Assembly (NCBI RefSeq): GCF_000485595.1
Contig: NW_014578372.1
Span: 57,327 to 82,292 of the forward strand
Length of the DNA: 24,966 nucleotides
Direction of reading: 5' to 3'
Source of the DNA: Priapulus caudatus
Taxonomy: Eukaryota; Priapulida; Priapulimorpha; Priapulimorphida; Priapulidae
Shown here: one piece after another, positions 1 to 8,849 of the stretch
Layout: each line of letters begins with the position of its first letter
Numbering within the stretch: position 1 is the stretch's first letter
The notes under the pieces: model-generated
What the model saw: only the letters and a program-made list of their open reading frames with translations
Database searches by the model: none
Told to the model about the DNA's origin: nothing
Made by a program: the position numbers and the translations under genes

Positions 1-52
1 TGTGTGTGTGTGTGTGCTCAGGTGTGTGCCTAGGTGTGTGTACAGGTGTGTG

Positions 53-87
<35 letters not shown>

Positions 88-254
88 GCTCACGGTGTGT
101 GCCTAGGTGTGTGTACAGGTGTGTGTGTGTGTGTTTGTGTGTGTACATGTGTGTGCTCAGGTGTGTGTACAGACAGGTACGTGTGCTCAGGTGTGTGTAC
201 AGGTGCGTGTGCTCAGGTGTGTGTGTGCTCATAGGTGTGCTCAGGTGTGTGTAC

Positions 255-308
<54 letters not shown>
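1..308 (+). repeat. TG-rich compound microsatellite in the intron upstream of the first visible exon
   Basis: This is an almost continuous (TG)n stretch interrupted by a recurring short spacer of the type TGCTCAGG and TGTACAGG, so it is partly a higher-order minisatellite. It carries no credible coding sequence; the open frames are cysteine/valine dipeptide translations of the repeat. Positions 309-400 are the 3' end of the same intron and finish with a pyrimidine-rich tract and the TTGCAG acceptor at 395-400. Confidence 0.9.
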
Positions 309-309
<1 letters not shown>

Positions 310-400
310 TGGAGCAGGTGGCGCTTGGCCTTCTAAGGTGTTGTGCCCAGTAGGTGATGCGGGGCTCGGGGGCGTACGACATAGTTTTCATTTCTTGCAG

Positions 401-586
401 CTTGGTGGAGCTGGCGCAGAGCGGGGACGGCGGACTTTCGGTGCTACGCACGTTCCGGTTGCTGCGGATATTGAAGTTAGTTCGCTTCATGCCCGCACTG
501 CGGCGCCAGCTGGTGGTCATGCTGAGAACCGTCGACAACGTCGCGACGTTCTTCATGTTACTTATGTTGTTCATATTTGTGTTTAG
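401..586 (+). CDS. CACNA1G: Cav3 exon: domain II end of S3, S4 voltage sensor, S4-S5 linker and first half of S5
   Basis: The exon encodes 61 whole codons flanked by split codons. It begins with [13 protein letters not shown] (end of S3 and the S3-S4 loop), then the S4 segment [17 protein letters not shown] with basic residues at regular three-residue spacing, then the S4-S5 linker [18 protein letters not shown] and the hydrophobic start of S5 ([14 protein letters not shown]). This is nearly identical to the vertebrate Cav3 domain II sequence. The acceptor TTGCAG ends at 400 and the donor gtaagt starts at 587. The exon ends in phase 2 (AG of a serine codon), which both alternative downstream exons complete as AGC or AGT. 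S4 is the domain II gating helix; the linker couples its movement to the pore. Confidence 0.95.
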   Translation, partial: LGGAGAERGRRTFGATHVPVAADIEVSSLHARTAAPAGGHAENRRQRRDVLHVTYVVHICV

Positions 587-1844
587 GTAAGTGTCGTAGT
601 AAACATTTCACGTTGAGGCTCGATGTCACGGTCCAGCGTGATATATGTATAGCAAACGTACACGTGTCACGGCTAATAACGAACTTCTTCATAGTAATTA
701 CGGTTCACCTTCAGCAAGAATTCCTAGGCCCACATAGTGTACATATGCTATATAGTAATTGTTATAAAGTGCCTATCACTCGGAACTTTTATCGCTGAGA
801 GAAGTTATAGTTAACTGTCAAGTTTAGAAAATTACATCAAGATTTTTTGAAAAGACGCGAGCATAGTGCAAATTTGCCTCCGTGTTCGGGCCACACACAC
901 ACACCTTTGACTTCCCCGCATTGTACTCTTGCCCGAATACGCTCGAATCTGCCTTACACCATATCGGTGTCGGAGAGAAGGAAGAATGAGAAGACGAAGA
1001 AGAATAAGGAGGAGGACATGAGCGGCAGCTAGCACATCGTGACAGGGGTGGTTGGCCGATGATGTCGATACTCTGTGCTGTAGTCACGCTGTCGTGCTGA
1101 AGGCATGCGGCGATAGAACGCCCGCACACACACACTCGCAACCCGCGTTCTCCGCTCCTTATGTCGTATATATGCAGAGCGGCTCCGTGTTTGCTGATGT
1201 ATGTATATACATATATATCAGAAATAGATAATAGGGAAGGAGTGCGACTTCAATAAACAAGGGAGATTCGTTATTTACTAGCCTTAGAGTACCTACGATT
1301 TACTACGCGTAACTCAACCAACTTGAGCTGAAATCGTACACAGTATATTTGCCTAGCATCGTGCGAAATCGTTTCCTCGTACACACCCGCAATCCGGAGA
1401 TACAGACTAAAACGTACGACACGATTTTCCATTATGTTGCCAGCAAACTGAATGTATAAACCGCCTAACTTGAAACAAATGGCAGCTACTAACGACTCTT
1501 GCGCCCTCGGCGATGCGGTGTGGCTCGCTGGGAGATTGGATATCGACGCAACACTCGGCGAGCTAATCTTTAACCTATTTACAGCTGCCTTTTGTTCAGT
1601 TAGAGTTTATGAATTCAGTTTGCTGCGCACATATGGAAATCGTATTGTACGTTTTCAGTCTGTTATTTCCGGATTGGGGTGTATACGAGGAAAGATTTCG
1701 CACGATGCTAGGGAATATACTGTGCTACGATTTCAGCTCAAGTGCGTTGAGTTACACGTTAGTAAATTGTAGTATTATAAGGGCTAGTAATATGACGAAT
1801 TTAGCGTTGTTTATTGAAGATCACACCACTTCCAATTATCTATT

Positions 1845-2010
1845 TGATATACTATATAATATATATTATATATATTTTATATATATCTATATATGTGTAT
1901 CTTAATTATGTATAATATATGATATATTATAGCATATATATATAATATGTATATATTAGTGTATTGTATGTTTACTATATCATAACAGCATTACTATATA
2001 TATATATTTC
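1845..2010. repeat. AT-rich low-complexity tract (ATAT/TATA)
   Basis: The tract consists of alternating A and T runs such as TATATATAT with short interruptions. It has no gene content and is typical of an intronic microsatellite able to form cruciforms. Confidence 0.8.
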
Positions 2011-2126
2011 TCGAAACTTTTTCCTCTTTTTTTGCGCACTCATGTAGCTTGCGGCGTGTTCTTGGTGCGAATTCGTTCTGTCATCGTGTTTACTTCGACT
2101 GCGTAGCTTCACACAATTCACATTTA

Positions 2127-2395
2127 CGCACACAAAACGACACCACACACACACACACACACACACCACACAACACAAACGCCAGCACGCGGAACAGACG
2201 CACGACGACACACAACACGCAATTCGCACACACGCACACACACGCGCACGCGTGCACATACGCACACGCAACACGCGCATATACGCACGCACACCGCACG
2301 CGCACTGCGCACAAAATGCACTGTGCGCGCGCGATGCACGTACGAAAACACCACACCACGACACGCGCGCCCGCACCACGACGCACACACATATT
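2127..2395. repeat. CA-rich degenerate microsatellite with ACGC/GCAC variants
   Basis: The tract has (CA)n runs mixed with CACGC and GCACAC units. The long open frames on both strands are histidine/threonine or cysteine/valine repeat translations and are not genes. Confidence 0.85.
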
Positions 2396-2443
2396 ATATA
2401 TATATATATCAAACACGCAATGCGCGCACACAATCTCCACCTC

Positions 2444-2560
2444 GCTCACTCATTCGTTACACTCAATTTAACAAACTTCCATTTTCTCACTCACTCATTC
2501 ACTCATCGCTCACTCATCACTAACTCACTCACTAATCACTCACTTACTCAGCTCACCCTA
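2444..2560. repeat. Degenerate ACTC/ATTC tetranucleotide repeat
   Basis: Repeated CTCACTCATTCACTCA-type units lie within the same intron, next to the CA-rich tract. No coding content is visible. Confidence 0.8.
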
Positions 2561-4132
2561 CGACACAGTTCGGTCGGGCTCGTGCTTCGCGTGTAGAATT
2601 GGGGGTTACCTCGAGTTATACAAGGGGGGTGGGACAACTGTGCACGCTGATGCATTTAAAATACTTAATAATAATAATAATAATTCAAATACGTGGAATC
2701 ATGAAACATTATATGAATTTCAACAATTCCCGACATGATTTCCAACGGGTTTTTTTCCATCATTTTCGTAAGAATCGTTTTCGAAATAGAAAACAATACG
2801 GTCACGTACGATATCAGGAGATAACTTGGAAGTTTACTTGGGGACGTGCGGTAACCCTAGACGCAAACTGTGTCGTATGTGCATCATGTTCAACAGTGCT
2901 AACCGTGTCGTGTCTACGCCGGTAAATACTAGCGCGTGTTGCCCGTCTTCATGCTTACGTATTTACTCTTTTTTTGGCTGTGAGCCAAGAAAGCTTGTGC
3001 AGCTAAAATGGCGGGCGTGCGGCATCGTGCGCCCACCAGGCGGCGCCACGAGTCGTCTGCAATTAAACGGCGTTTAGTCAGAAAAAAATATTCCCAACTT
3101 AAAATTTAATGAAAAAATTCTTTCAATTCGTCGAACGATTTAATTAGTGAGATGGGCGAAATTGAAGATGTTTAGAAAGACGTCGTTGATTGTGATGGAT
3201 AATTTAGTGCGTAAAGATTAGACTACATGTTTACTGACCTTCAGGCAACGACGAAGACAAAGCTGACATAAATTACAAGTTAGCGTTAGCAAGCATTGTT
3301 TACACGCATGTGGGAAAAGTTTGGCTTAGGAAGCTAACACACTCTGTACACTAAGATAACGTTAAATCTTTCCTGCACTAGTTAAACCACCAAACTGGAA
3401 CGTATGAATCTAAAATGATCTAACTTGAATTCAGAATACCGAGTTAAAAATTCAAACACAATTGACGAATCTATCGTGAATTTCTTCCGCTGAAGTCAGT
3501 GGATAAATTTGGTATGCTCCTATGAAGTTTGCTGGCGGTTGCTTTCACATTTGGCATCGTTGCTTATTCGACATGAGACACTGTTGAGGTCGAAGGTGTA
3601 ATGGCCAACTTTCGCATTCATTCGATTTTTCAAAACACTAATGCTTCATTCATTTTAAGTACTACATACACAACTTATATTTTGTTAGGTAATGTAGTAG
3701 TTGTCATCAGCTATTTATATACGAAAATCGATTTAGAGGTTTTCTGCTAGAAATAACAGTTTTTGTTCGTTTAGAGCGTTCTACGTGCGTGAATGCGTTT
3801 ACCTGCAGTCATTCACTAACATTTTATTTTGCAAATTTTCTCTCTATTTTAACATCCGATGAGGTCACTTTCGTTGCTAGCTATCTGCGTTTTTAGTTTC
3901 TGTTTTAAATCCTTCCATTTTCGTTGCGTTGCGGTTTTTCGTGTTAGCTTTATGGTCTCTGTCAGCCTTAAACGTCTCCTTTTCACCTCTATTCGATTTC
4001 TGTGAAGTATCCTCTTCTATCGCCTCTCTTCTTTGCAGATATCTGACTTCTCAACTCAATATGTTTTTAGGTTACGAGCGAGGCAGCGAAAGCTGCCGCA
4101 TACTAAGGCCGTGTTTTTTTTCTCTACTGTAG

Positions 4133-4253
4133 CATTCTGGGAATGAACTTGTTTGGGTGTAAATTCTGCAATAAGTCGCCGATAACTGGGGCGATCAAGT
4201 GCGACCGCAAGAACTTTGACTCGCTGCTCTGGGCACTTGTCACTGTTTTCCAG
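4133..4253 (+). CDS. CACNA1G: Cav3 alternative exon A: domain II end of S5, short turret and start of pore helix
   Basis: Forty codons follow the C that completes the upstream serine codon: [11 protein letters not shown] (end of S5), a short extracellular turret [12 protein letters not shown], then [17 protein letters not shown] (pore helix). The FGCKF and RKNFDSLLW motifs match the single vertebrate exon, so this is the vertebrate-like form, with three cysteines. The acceptor CTGTAG ends at 4132 and the donor gtagac starts at 4254, closing in phase 0. A second exon at 5493-5649 encodes the same channel segment with another turret. The two have identical boundary phases, so either can be used but not both. 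Family knowledge: domain II turret exon choice in protostome Cav3 (work in the snail Lymnaea) changes sodium versus calcium permeability without changing the filter residues. Confidence 0.95.
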
Positions 4254-4846
4254 GTAGACATCCACTATTGACATCTGACGGCGCTAGCGTAGTTGCACGT
4301 GTGTCTGTGTACGGTTGCTCCTATTGAGTCAAGCGGGTGTGCGTCTGTCTGCTATCTTATTGTGCGCACTAGCTTGTAGAACGTGGTGCGACGTACGCTC
4401 CAGAAGGTCACCTTGAAATGAGGCAACGTTTGTAACGCAAATCAGTGTTAATGAAGTTTCTGTTAATTGTAACTGTAATGAAATTATGGTTTGTATATAA
4501 TTGAGTATGTAATATGTATATAATTGAGTTATTGACTACGATATTCAATGCTACGGTGAAAAAAAAGTTCGCGAAATCATTTTTTTACCTTCACCTAGCG
4601 GGTAACCTCTGAACTGCAAACGAGAAATTATTGAAGGGTGGCCTCGCGCATGCGCGTTACTCTCAGCTACTAGGCATGCATGAATGTGCTACACACTGCA
4701 CGCATGCGCGTGTTCTTCTACCACGTGACCGCTACGTCATCGTGACCTAGAAGGCAAGATGGCGTTCGGACATGTATGTTGCCGATGGTGTCCGCTAGAC
4801 GTCGCATGTTTGCTGCTGTTGCTGCGTACTTGTGCGCGTGCGTGTG

Positions 4847-4877
<31 letters not shown>

Positions 4878-5492
4878 ACTAGCACACGAGTTTCACCATC
4901 GCTCATTGCTCATCGTCAATGGCGATCAACTCACTCCTGTCACTGTGCAGCACATTGCCGTGTCCACCAGTCTCCGGCGGGTAGTTCTCACAGAGGCCGT
5001 GTGGTGGCGCTGCACGCGTAACTACGCGTAACTAAGCACGCTGTGCAGACGACGAAGCTGTCGATGATGTGAAGGAAGCTTTACTAAAGGCTTCTCCCTC
5101 GCCATGCCTCAACGCTGCGTGGACAGGATCAGATCTACGATTTCAGCATCTTCTTCATCACGATATTTAGGTGCGAAGAGGGCAGGTCAGGTCAGGTCAG
5201 GTCAGGTCAGGTCAGGTTAGGTCAGGTCATGTCAGGTCATGTCAGGTCAGGTCATTCTATATCAAAAACGTCGAAGGGGGAGGGTGAATGGGGGGGTTTA
5301 ACGAATGATCAAATAATTCATAATACAGCAGAGCGAAACAACAGAGAGAAAGGGGGAGCGGCAGAGTTGGGTGGGGGAGGGACCCGACAGGGGCGTCGAT
5401 GACGGGTGAACTAAAAGAGAGCTGGCAGGGGGGGGGGCTACCACTATCCCGCCCACACCCCTACATTACCGTGCGCCTGTATTTCGTTATAG
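4254..5492 (+). other. Intron between the two alternative turret exons
   Basis: These 1.24 kb separate exon A from exon B. They are long enough that steric hindrance between splice sites cannot enforce exclusive use. The intron holds a GCGCATGCGC palindrome (4646-4655), a TGCG microsatellite (about 4844-4876), a TCAGG pentanucleotide array (5183-5254) and a purine/G-rich segment (about 5272-5450). The acceptor is TTATAG ending at 5492. A short open stretch around 5050-5169 starts after TGCAG, but it has no family signature and ends in a stop. Confidence 0.8.
5183..5254 (+). repeat. TCAGG pentanucleotide array (telomere-like and nuclear-receptor half-site-like)
   Basis: About 14 tandem units of TCAGG (equally AGGTC) are present, with one TTAGG variant near 5217 and two ATGTC variants. 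TCAGG is the telomere unit known from some beetles, and TTAGG is the common arthropod unit. The same register gives AGGTCA half-sites spaced as DR4. The array sits about 240 bp upstream of alternative exon B. Confidence 0.85.
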
Positions 5493-5649
5493 TCTGCTAG
5501 GCATGGACTTATTCGCCGGTAAGTTTTGCACGATGAAGGACGGATCTGGGCCGTGTAGCTGCGAAGATCTGCGCATGCGCCGTGCAGACTGCGATTGCAA
5601 TCGCAAGAATTTTGACTCCTTCCTCTGGTCCGTAATCACGGTTTTCCAG
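5493..5649 (+). CDS. CACNA1G: Cav3 alternative exon B: domain II end of S5, long cysteine-rich turret and start of pore helix
   Basis: Fifty-two codons follow the T that completes the upstream serine codon: LLGMDLFAGKF, a longer turret with cysteines in CTMKDGSGPCSC and ADCDC, then NRKNFDSFLWSVITVFQ. The two ends align closely with exon A (LGM.LF..KF and RKNFDS.LW..TVFQ), while the turret is unrelated, 12 residues longer and has five cysteines instead of three. The start rests on the acceptor TTATAG ending at 5492. The more obvious TGCTAG ending at 5500 would give the wrong phase and a stop at CGG TAA. The donor is gtaaat at 5650, phase 0. After exon A this exon would be read in another frame and stop within ten codons, which supports mutually exclusive use. 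The exon also contains an internal GGTAAGT and a GCGCATGCGC palindrome. Confidence 0.93.
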
Positions 5650-5730
5650 GTAAATGGCAGCAGCAGCAGCAGCGTCACCTCGTGTTGCGCCTATATTTGT
5701 CATCGTCCGTCTGTTTCGCGCGCGCGCGTT

Positions 5731-5791
5731 CGTGTGTGTATGTTTGTATGTGTGTGTGTGTGTGCGCGTGCGTGCGTGCGTGCGCGCGTGC

Positions 5792-5848
<57 letters not shown>

Positions 5849-5850
5849 TG
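5731..5850. repeat. TG/TGCG microsatellite
   Basis: (TG)n with TGCG and GCGTGCGT variants runs close downstream of alternative exon B. TG-rich intronic RNA is a known binding target of CELF and TDP-43 type splicing factors, so a role in splicing of the neighbouring exon is possible but not shown. Confidence 0.85.
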
Positions 5851-5916
5851 TGTCCGTGTGATTACGTCACGTGCATGCTGCCTATTGACCTAAGGGAGGG
5901 GGTTAGGGAAGGAACG

Positions 5917-6254
5917 GTGAGTGAGTGAGTGAGTGAGTGAGTGAGTGAGTGAGTGAGTGAGTGGAAATGAGTGAGTGAGTGAGTGAGTGAGTGAGTGAGT
6001 GGAATGAGTGAGTGAGTGAGTGAGTGAGTTGATGAGTGAGTTTGAGTGAGTGAGTGAGTGAGTGAGTGAGTGAGTGAGTGAGTGAGTGAGTGAGTGAGTG
6101 AGTGAGTGAGTGGCTGATGTGAAGGTGAAGTGCGAGCGAGTGATGCGTGAGTGAGTGGAGTGAGTGAGTGAGTGAGGTGAGTGAAGTGAGCGTGAGTGAG
6201 TGAGTGAGTGAGTGAGTGAGTAGAGTGATGTGAGTGGTGAGTGAGTGAGTGAGT
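5917..6254. repeat. GTGA tetranucleotide array
   Basis: About 340 bp of GTGA units contain irregular breaks such as GTGGAAATGA and GAGTTGATGA. The long minus-strand open frame (threonine, histidine, serine, leucine) is a repeat translation. Each GTGAGT unit also resembles a 5' splice donor. Confidence 0.9.
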
Positions 6255-6261
6255 ATGTGGT

Positions 6262-6545
6262 GGGTGTCGCGGAGGGGGTGGGGTTCGTGTTTAAGTGTGG
6301 GATGTGGGCGGGTGGTGGATGAGCCGCCGGATTTGCGTAACGCATGGAGGGCGGTCCTTGCTTGGCAGACGATGAGTCGGGCCGTGGTGTAAGTCCGGGT
6401 ATCCCCGCCATGCTGGTTAGCGGGTGAACCATGGCCGTGAAGGAGAAGGTTGGCCCCTACAAGCGCCGGCGCCCCGGCCGCGGCTAGGGCGAATCAGCGG
6501 ACCCCATCCCCGCCTACCAGTCCACACTTCCTCTCGCTGCCAACC
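6262..6545. other. GC-rich unique block, unidentified; possible remnant of a mobile or coding sequence
   Basis: This block differs from its surroundings in high GC and lack of repeats. On the plus strand one frame reads ADDESGRGVSPGIPAMLVSG, a stop, MAVKEKVGPYKRRRPGRG, a stop, then GESADPIPAYQSTLP. It therefore stays protein-like in a single frame but with two stops. The minus strand is also open over part of it. I do not recognise the family. A decayed repeat copy is an inference from composition only. Confidence 0.35.
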
Positions 6546-6777
6546 TCGCGTTATTGCGCAATACTTGCACGCCAGCGATTTTAGCGCCGTCTAGCGGAAT
6601 CAACTTCAACCGTTCTGAAAGTCCGAATTCGAGAATTCTGACATTCGCCCACGCACATTAATAGTCGTTGATCGTATTACCCAGCATGCACCTCGTCGTC
6701 TCTTGCATCCGGGGCTTGAGGACATTTTCGCTTGTCAACGTCCGCCGTTCAGTCTGTTTACGTAGTAGTAGTTGTAC

Positions 6778-6875
6778 ACGTCATCGTTTATACGTCATAG
6801 TTTATACGTCATAGTTTACACGTCATAGTTTACACGTCATAGTTTACACGTCATAGTTCATACGTCATAGTTTAG
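6778..6875. repeat. 14-bp tandem repeat carrying ACGTCAT in each unit
   Basis: ACGTCAT occurs at 6778, 6792, 6806, 6820, 6834, 6848 and 6862, exactly 14 bp apart, with a spacer of the type AGTTTAC or AGTTTAT. ACGTCA is the complement of the TGACGT core bound by CREB/ATF proteins. The units are close to identical, so this is a tandem array and not scattered sites. Confidence 0.92.
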
Positions 6876-7417
6876 AGTCAGGCGATTGTAATAAAATAAG
6901 TATAAAAAAGTACAAACTAGTATAATGCATAACTCGTTAGGCGGTGTATTTCGTAGGCTCGCGTGCGTTTGCGCGTGTGTACGTGTTAATGTGCGGCAAC
7001 ATCAAACAGTACCTACTTCGCCGAGTAGTATAACGATAACAGGCGCGAGTGTGATGAAGCGTTATGCTCACTGTGACGTATTCATCCGCGGCGTGTCTTT
7101 GATCTTTTATGTGTGCGGTGATATTTCACGCATGATCGCCATGATGCTGCCTGTGGAAGCAGAGGTTGAGTGTTTACGCGTGTTTTTACGCGCGGTCGGT
7201 CATCTGTACTTTGAAACTTTTTTTCTTGACGGCCGTACGTGATTGTTTTCGGTTTTTTTTTCGAGCGTTATCTAACATCACGTCTGTCATCATCGTCGAC
7301 ATTTATTTCCTAACGATGACAATCGTTTTTTTTTTCACGGGCATTGTTCAGCGAATCGCACCAAATGCGTAAAAAGCTTTGTTTTCTAACGTCGTTGTTT
7401 TTTCACGGTTGCGACAG

Positions 7418-7504
7418 GTCGCGCTACCTGGTGCTGGATGTGCCAACTAACTGTACTCACTCGCATTCCCGCTGCTCCCTAGTCTACCAGCTGTCTGGCC
7501 CTAG
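7418..7504 (+). CDS. CACNA1G: Probable Cav3 exon in the cytoplasmic II-III linker
   Basis: The exon has 28 whole codons: SRYLVLDVPTNCTHSHSRC followed by SLVYQLSGP. The acceptor is GCGACAG and the donor gtacat at 7505. Only one frame is open, and it requires a phase-2 start. It ends in phase 2 with AG, which the G of the next exon completes to arginine (join GP-R-ERQRS), so it chains correctly. The sequence is not strongly conserved, as expected for this linker, and I cannot match it to a named motif. The short HSHSRCSLVY piece is faintly like a histidine-rich stretch in the vertebrate I-II linker, but its position in the gene argues against that. The call rests on splice sites, phase and position. 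Confidence 0.6.
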
Positions 7505-8028
7505 GTACATGTAGCTCGGAATATATCTCCCCATCGCATGATCGCCTAGACACACGCGTTTGCCTGATTACGCTGTGTTACTGTCGCGTTTTTCCCTCGC
7601 GTGTCTCTGCATATATTACGTAATATAAGCTTTTGTAATTTTACGTTGCTTGTATAGCGTGCTCCATGGCTGCATTATCTGACCTATCCCCTGTCGTGAT
7701 AGCTTGGCAGCTCTACCCAATCAGTGTTGCGATTGGCCGTTATAAAGATGATTCTTAATGACGAAGTGCCGCAAACTCGACACGTTTTGGCAATTGCTCG
7801 CGGGGCGCTCGACCAATGAAAAATCTTTTTTCGCGAGAATGTTTCGCGACGAGAATCGCGGCACTACGGTCGATGATTGCACGTCAGTCTATTTTTTACG
7901 GAAAGCTCTACCGCTAATACTATCAACGCCATTCTTATGTACTTGCATGGGCGACACCTTTCGGGAAAAAATTGCGTCGAATCAACGCCGATGGCGCCAT
8001 CTATCTATCTCTCTCTCTCTTTCCGCAG
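7505..8028 (+). other. Intron of 524 bp, unique sequence
   Basis: The donor is gtacat and the acceptor TTTCCGCAG, preceded by a (CT)n pyrimidine tract at 8003-8022. The open frames at 7758-8028 show no conserved segment. No repeat other than the short CT run is present. Confidence 0.75.
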
Positions 8029-8316
8029 GGAGCGACAGCGATCGCTCGAGCACAGCCACTGCAATGGCGGCAGCGGTGTGCAGCACCACCAGCGCCCTCT
8101 AAGAAGCGTGCTGAAGCAGAACTCAATCGGCAACGGGCAGCCGTCGCCAGGTGGCGGGCCGGACAGCGGTGGCGTTGGCGGTGGCGGTGGTGTTGGCGTT
8201 GGCGGAGGCGGCGGGAGGTCGCGGTGCGATTCGGGGAGTAGTCGTGTGTCGGGCAGGCTACCGACGAGTGGCAGTGCGCAAGGTCACCTCGTCAGGGAAA
8301 ACTCACACGAACACTC
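8029..8316 (+). CDS. CACNA1G: Cav3 exon: low-complexity part of the II-III linker
   Basis: The exon gives 95 codons after the G that completes arginine: ERQRSLEHSHCNGGSG, a basic/serine segment RPLRSVLKQNSIGNGQPSP, a glycine-rich run (about residues 40-62) and RSRCDSGSSRVSGRLP, ending in RENSHEH. It is hydrophilic and disordered in look, with serines in basic contexts (RSVL, RGR-type) that could be kinase targets; this is inference. The acceptor is TTTCCGCAG. The 3' end is uncertain because an N at 8317 directly precedes a (TG)n tract that must supply the donor. Ending at 8316 leaves TC in phase 2, which the next exon completes as TCT (serine). Confidence 0.75.

Positions 8317-8849
<533 letters not shown>

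Larger units (their letters stand above)
587..4132 (+). other. Intron of 3.5 kb without visible coding content
   Basis: The intron starts with a consensus gtaagt donor and ends with TCTACTGTAG. It contains an AT-rich stretch (about 1845-2010), a CA-rich stretch (about 2127-2395), a CACT/CATT tetranucleotide stretch (about 2444-2560) and a short AAT run (2667-2687). The remaining 600-1840 and 2690-4130 look like unique, moderately AT-rich intronic sequence. Open frames here have no domain or membrane signature that I recognise. A possible YY1-like motif (AAAATGGCGGGC) lies near 3005. Confidence 0.8.
5650..7417 (+). other. Intron (or assembly-compromised region) where the domain II filter/S6 exon should lie
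   Basis: After either turret exon a phase-0 exon encoding the filter glutamate and S6 of domain II is expected, ending in phase 2. I read this 1.77-kb stretch in all forward frames and found no such segment. It holds a TG/TGCG microsatellite (about 5731-5850), a large GTGA array (5917-6254), a GC-rich unique block (about 6262-6545), a 14-bp array with ACGTCAT (6778-6875) and unique AT-rich sequence to 7417. The acceptor is GCGACAG. Confidence 0.8.

Noticed and set aside
354-400. Coding extension upstream of the domain II S4 exon ([11 protein letters not shown] in frame)
   Set aside because: It resembles the expected S3 only superficially. A pyrimidine tract and TTGCAG acceptor end at 400, and conserved sequence starts at 401.
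1452-1905. Open frames in the first large intron
   Set aside because: They have no start context, domain, membrane pattern or splice link, and one runs into AT microsatellite.
5050-5169. Short open stretch after TGCAG (DDEAVDDVKEALLKASPSPC) as an extra channel exon
   Set aside because: It lies between the alternative turret exons, matches no channel segment and ends in a stop.
5497-5502. TGCTAG at 5495-5500 as acceptor of turret exon B
   Set aside because: It would put the exon in the wrong phase with a stop at CGG TAA. TTATAG ending at 5492 gives the correct S-L-L-G-M-D reading.
5890-6432. A 180-codon minus-strand open frame
   Set aside because: Most of it is a translation of the GTGA array; only the first about 50 codons are non-repeat, and they carry no recognised domain.
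6925-7242. A 105-codon open frame as the missing domain II S6 exon
   Set aside because: It lacks the filter and S6 motifs and any matching phase; the hydrophobic parts do not resemble Cav3 S6.
7418-7504. Assignment of this exon to the I-II linker because of a histidine/SLVY resemblance
   Set aside because: It lies downstream of domain II exons and chains in phase to the II-III linker, so the resemblance is probably chance.
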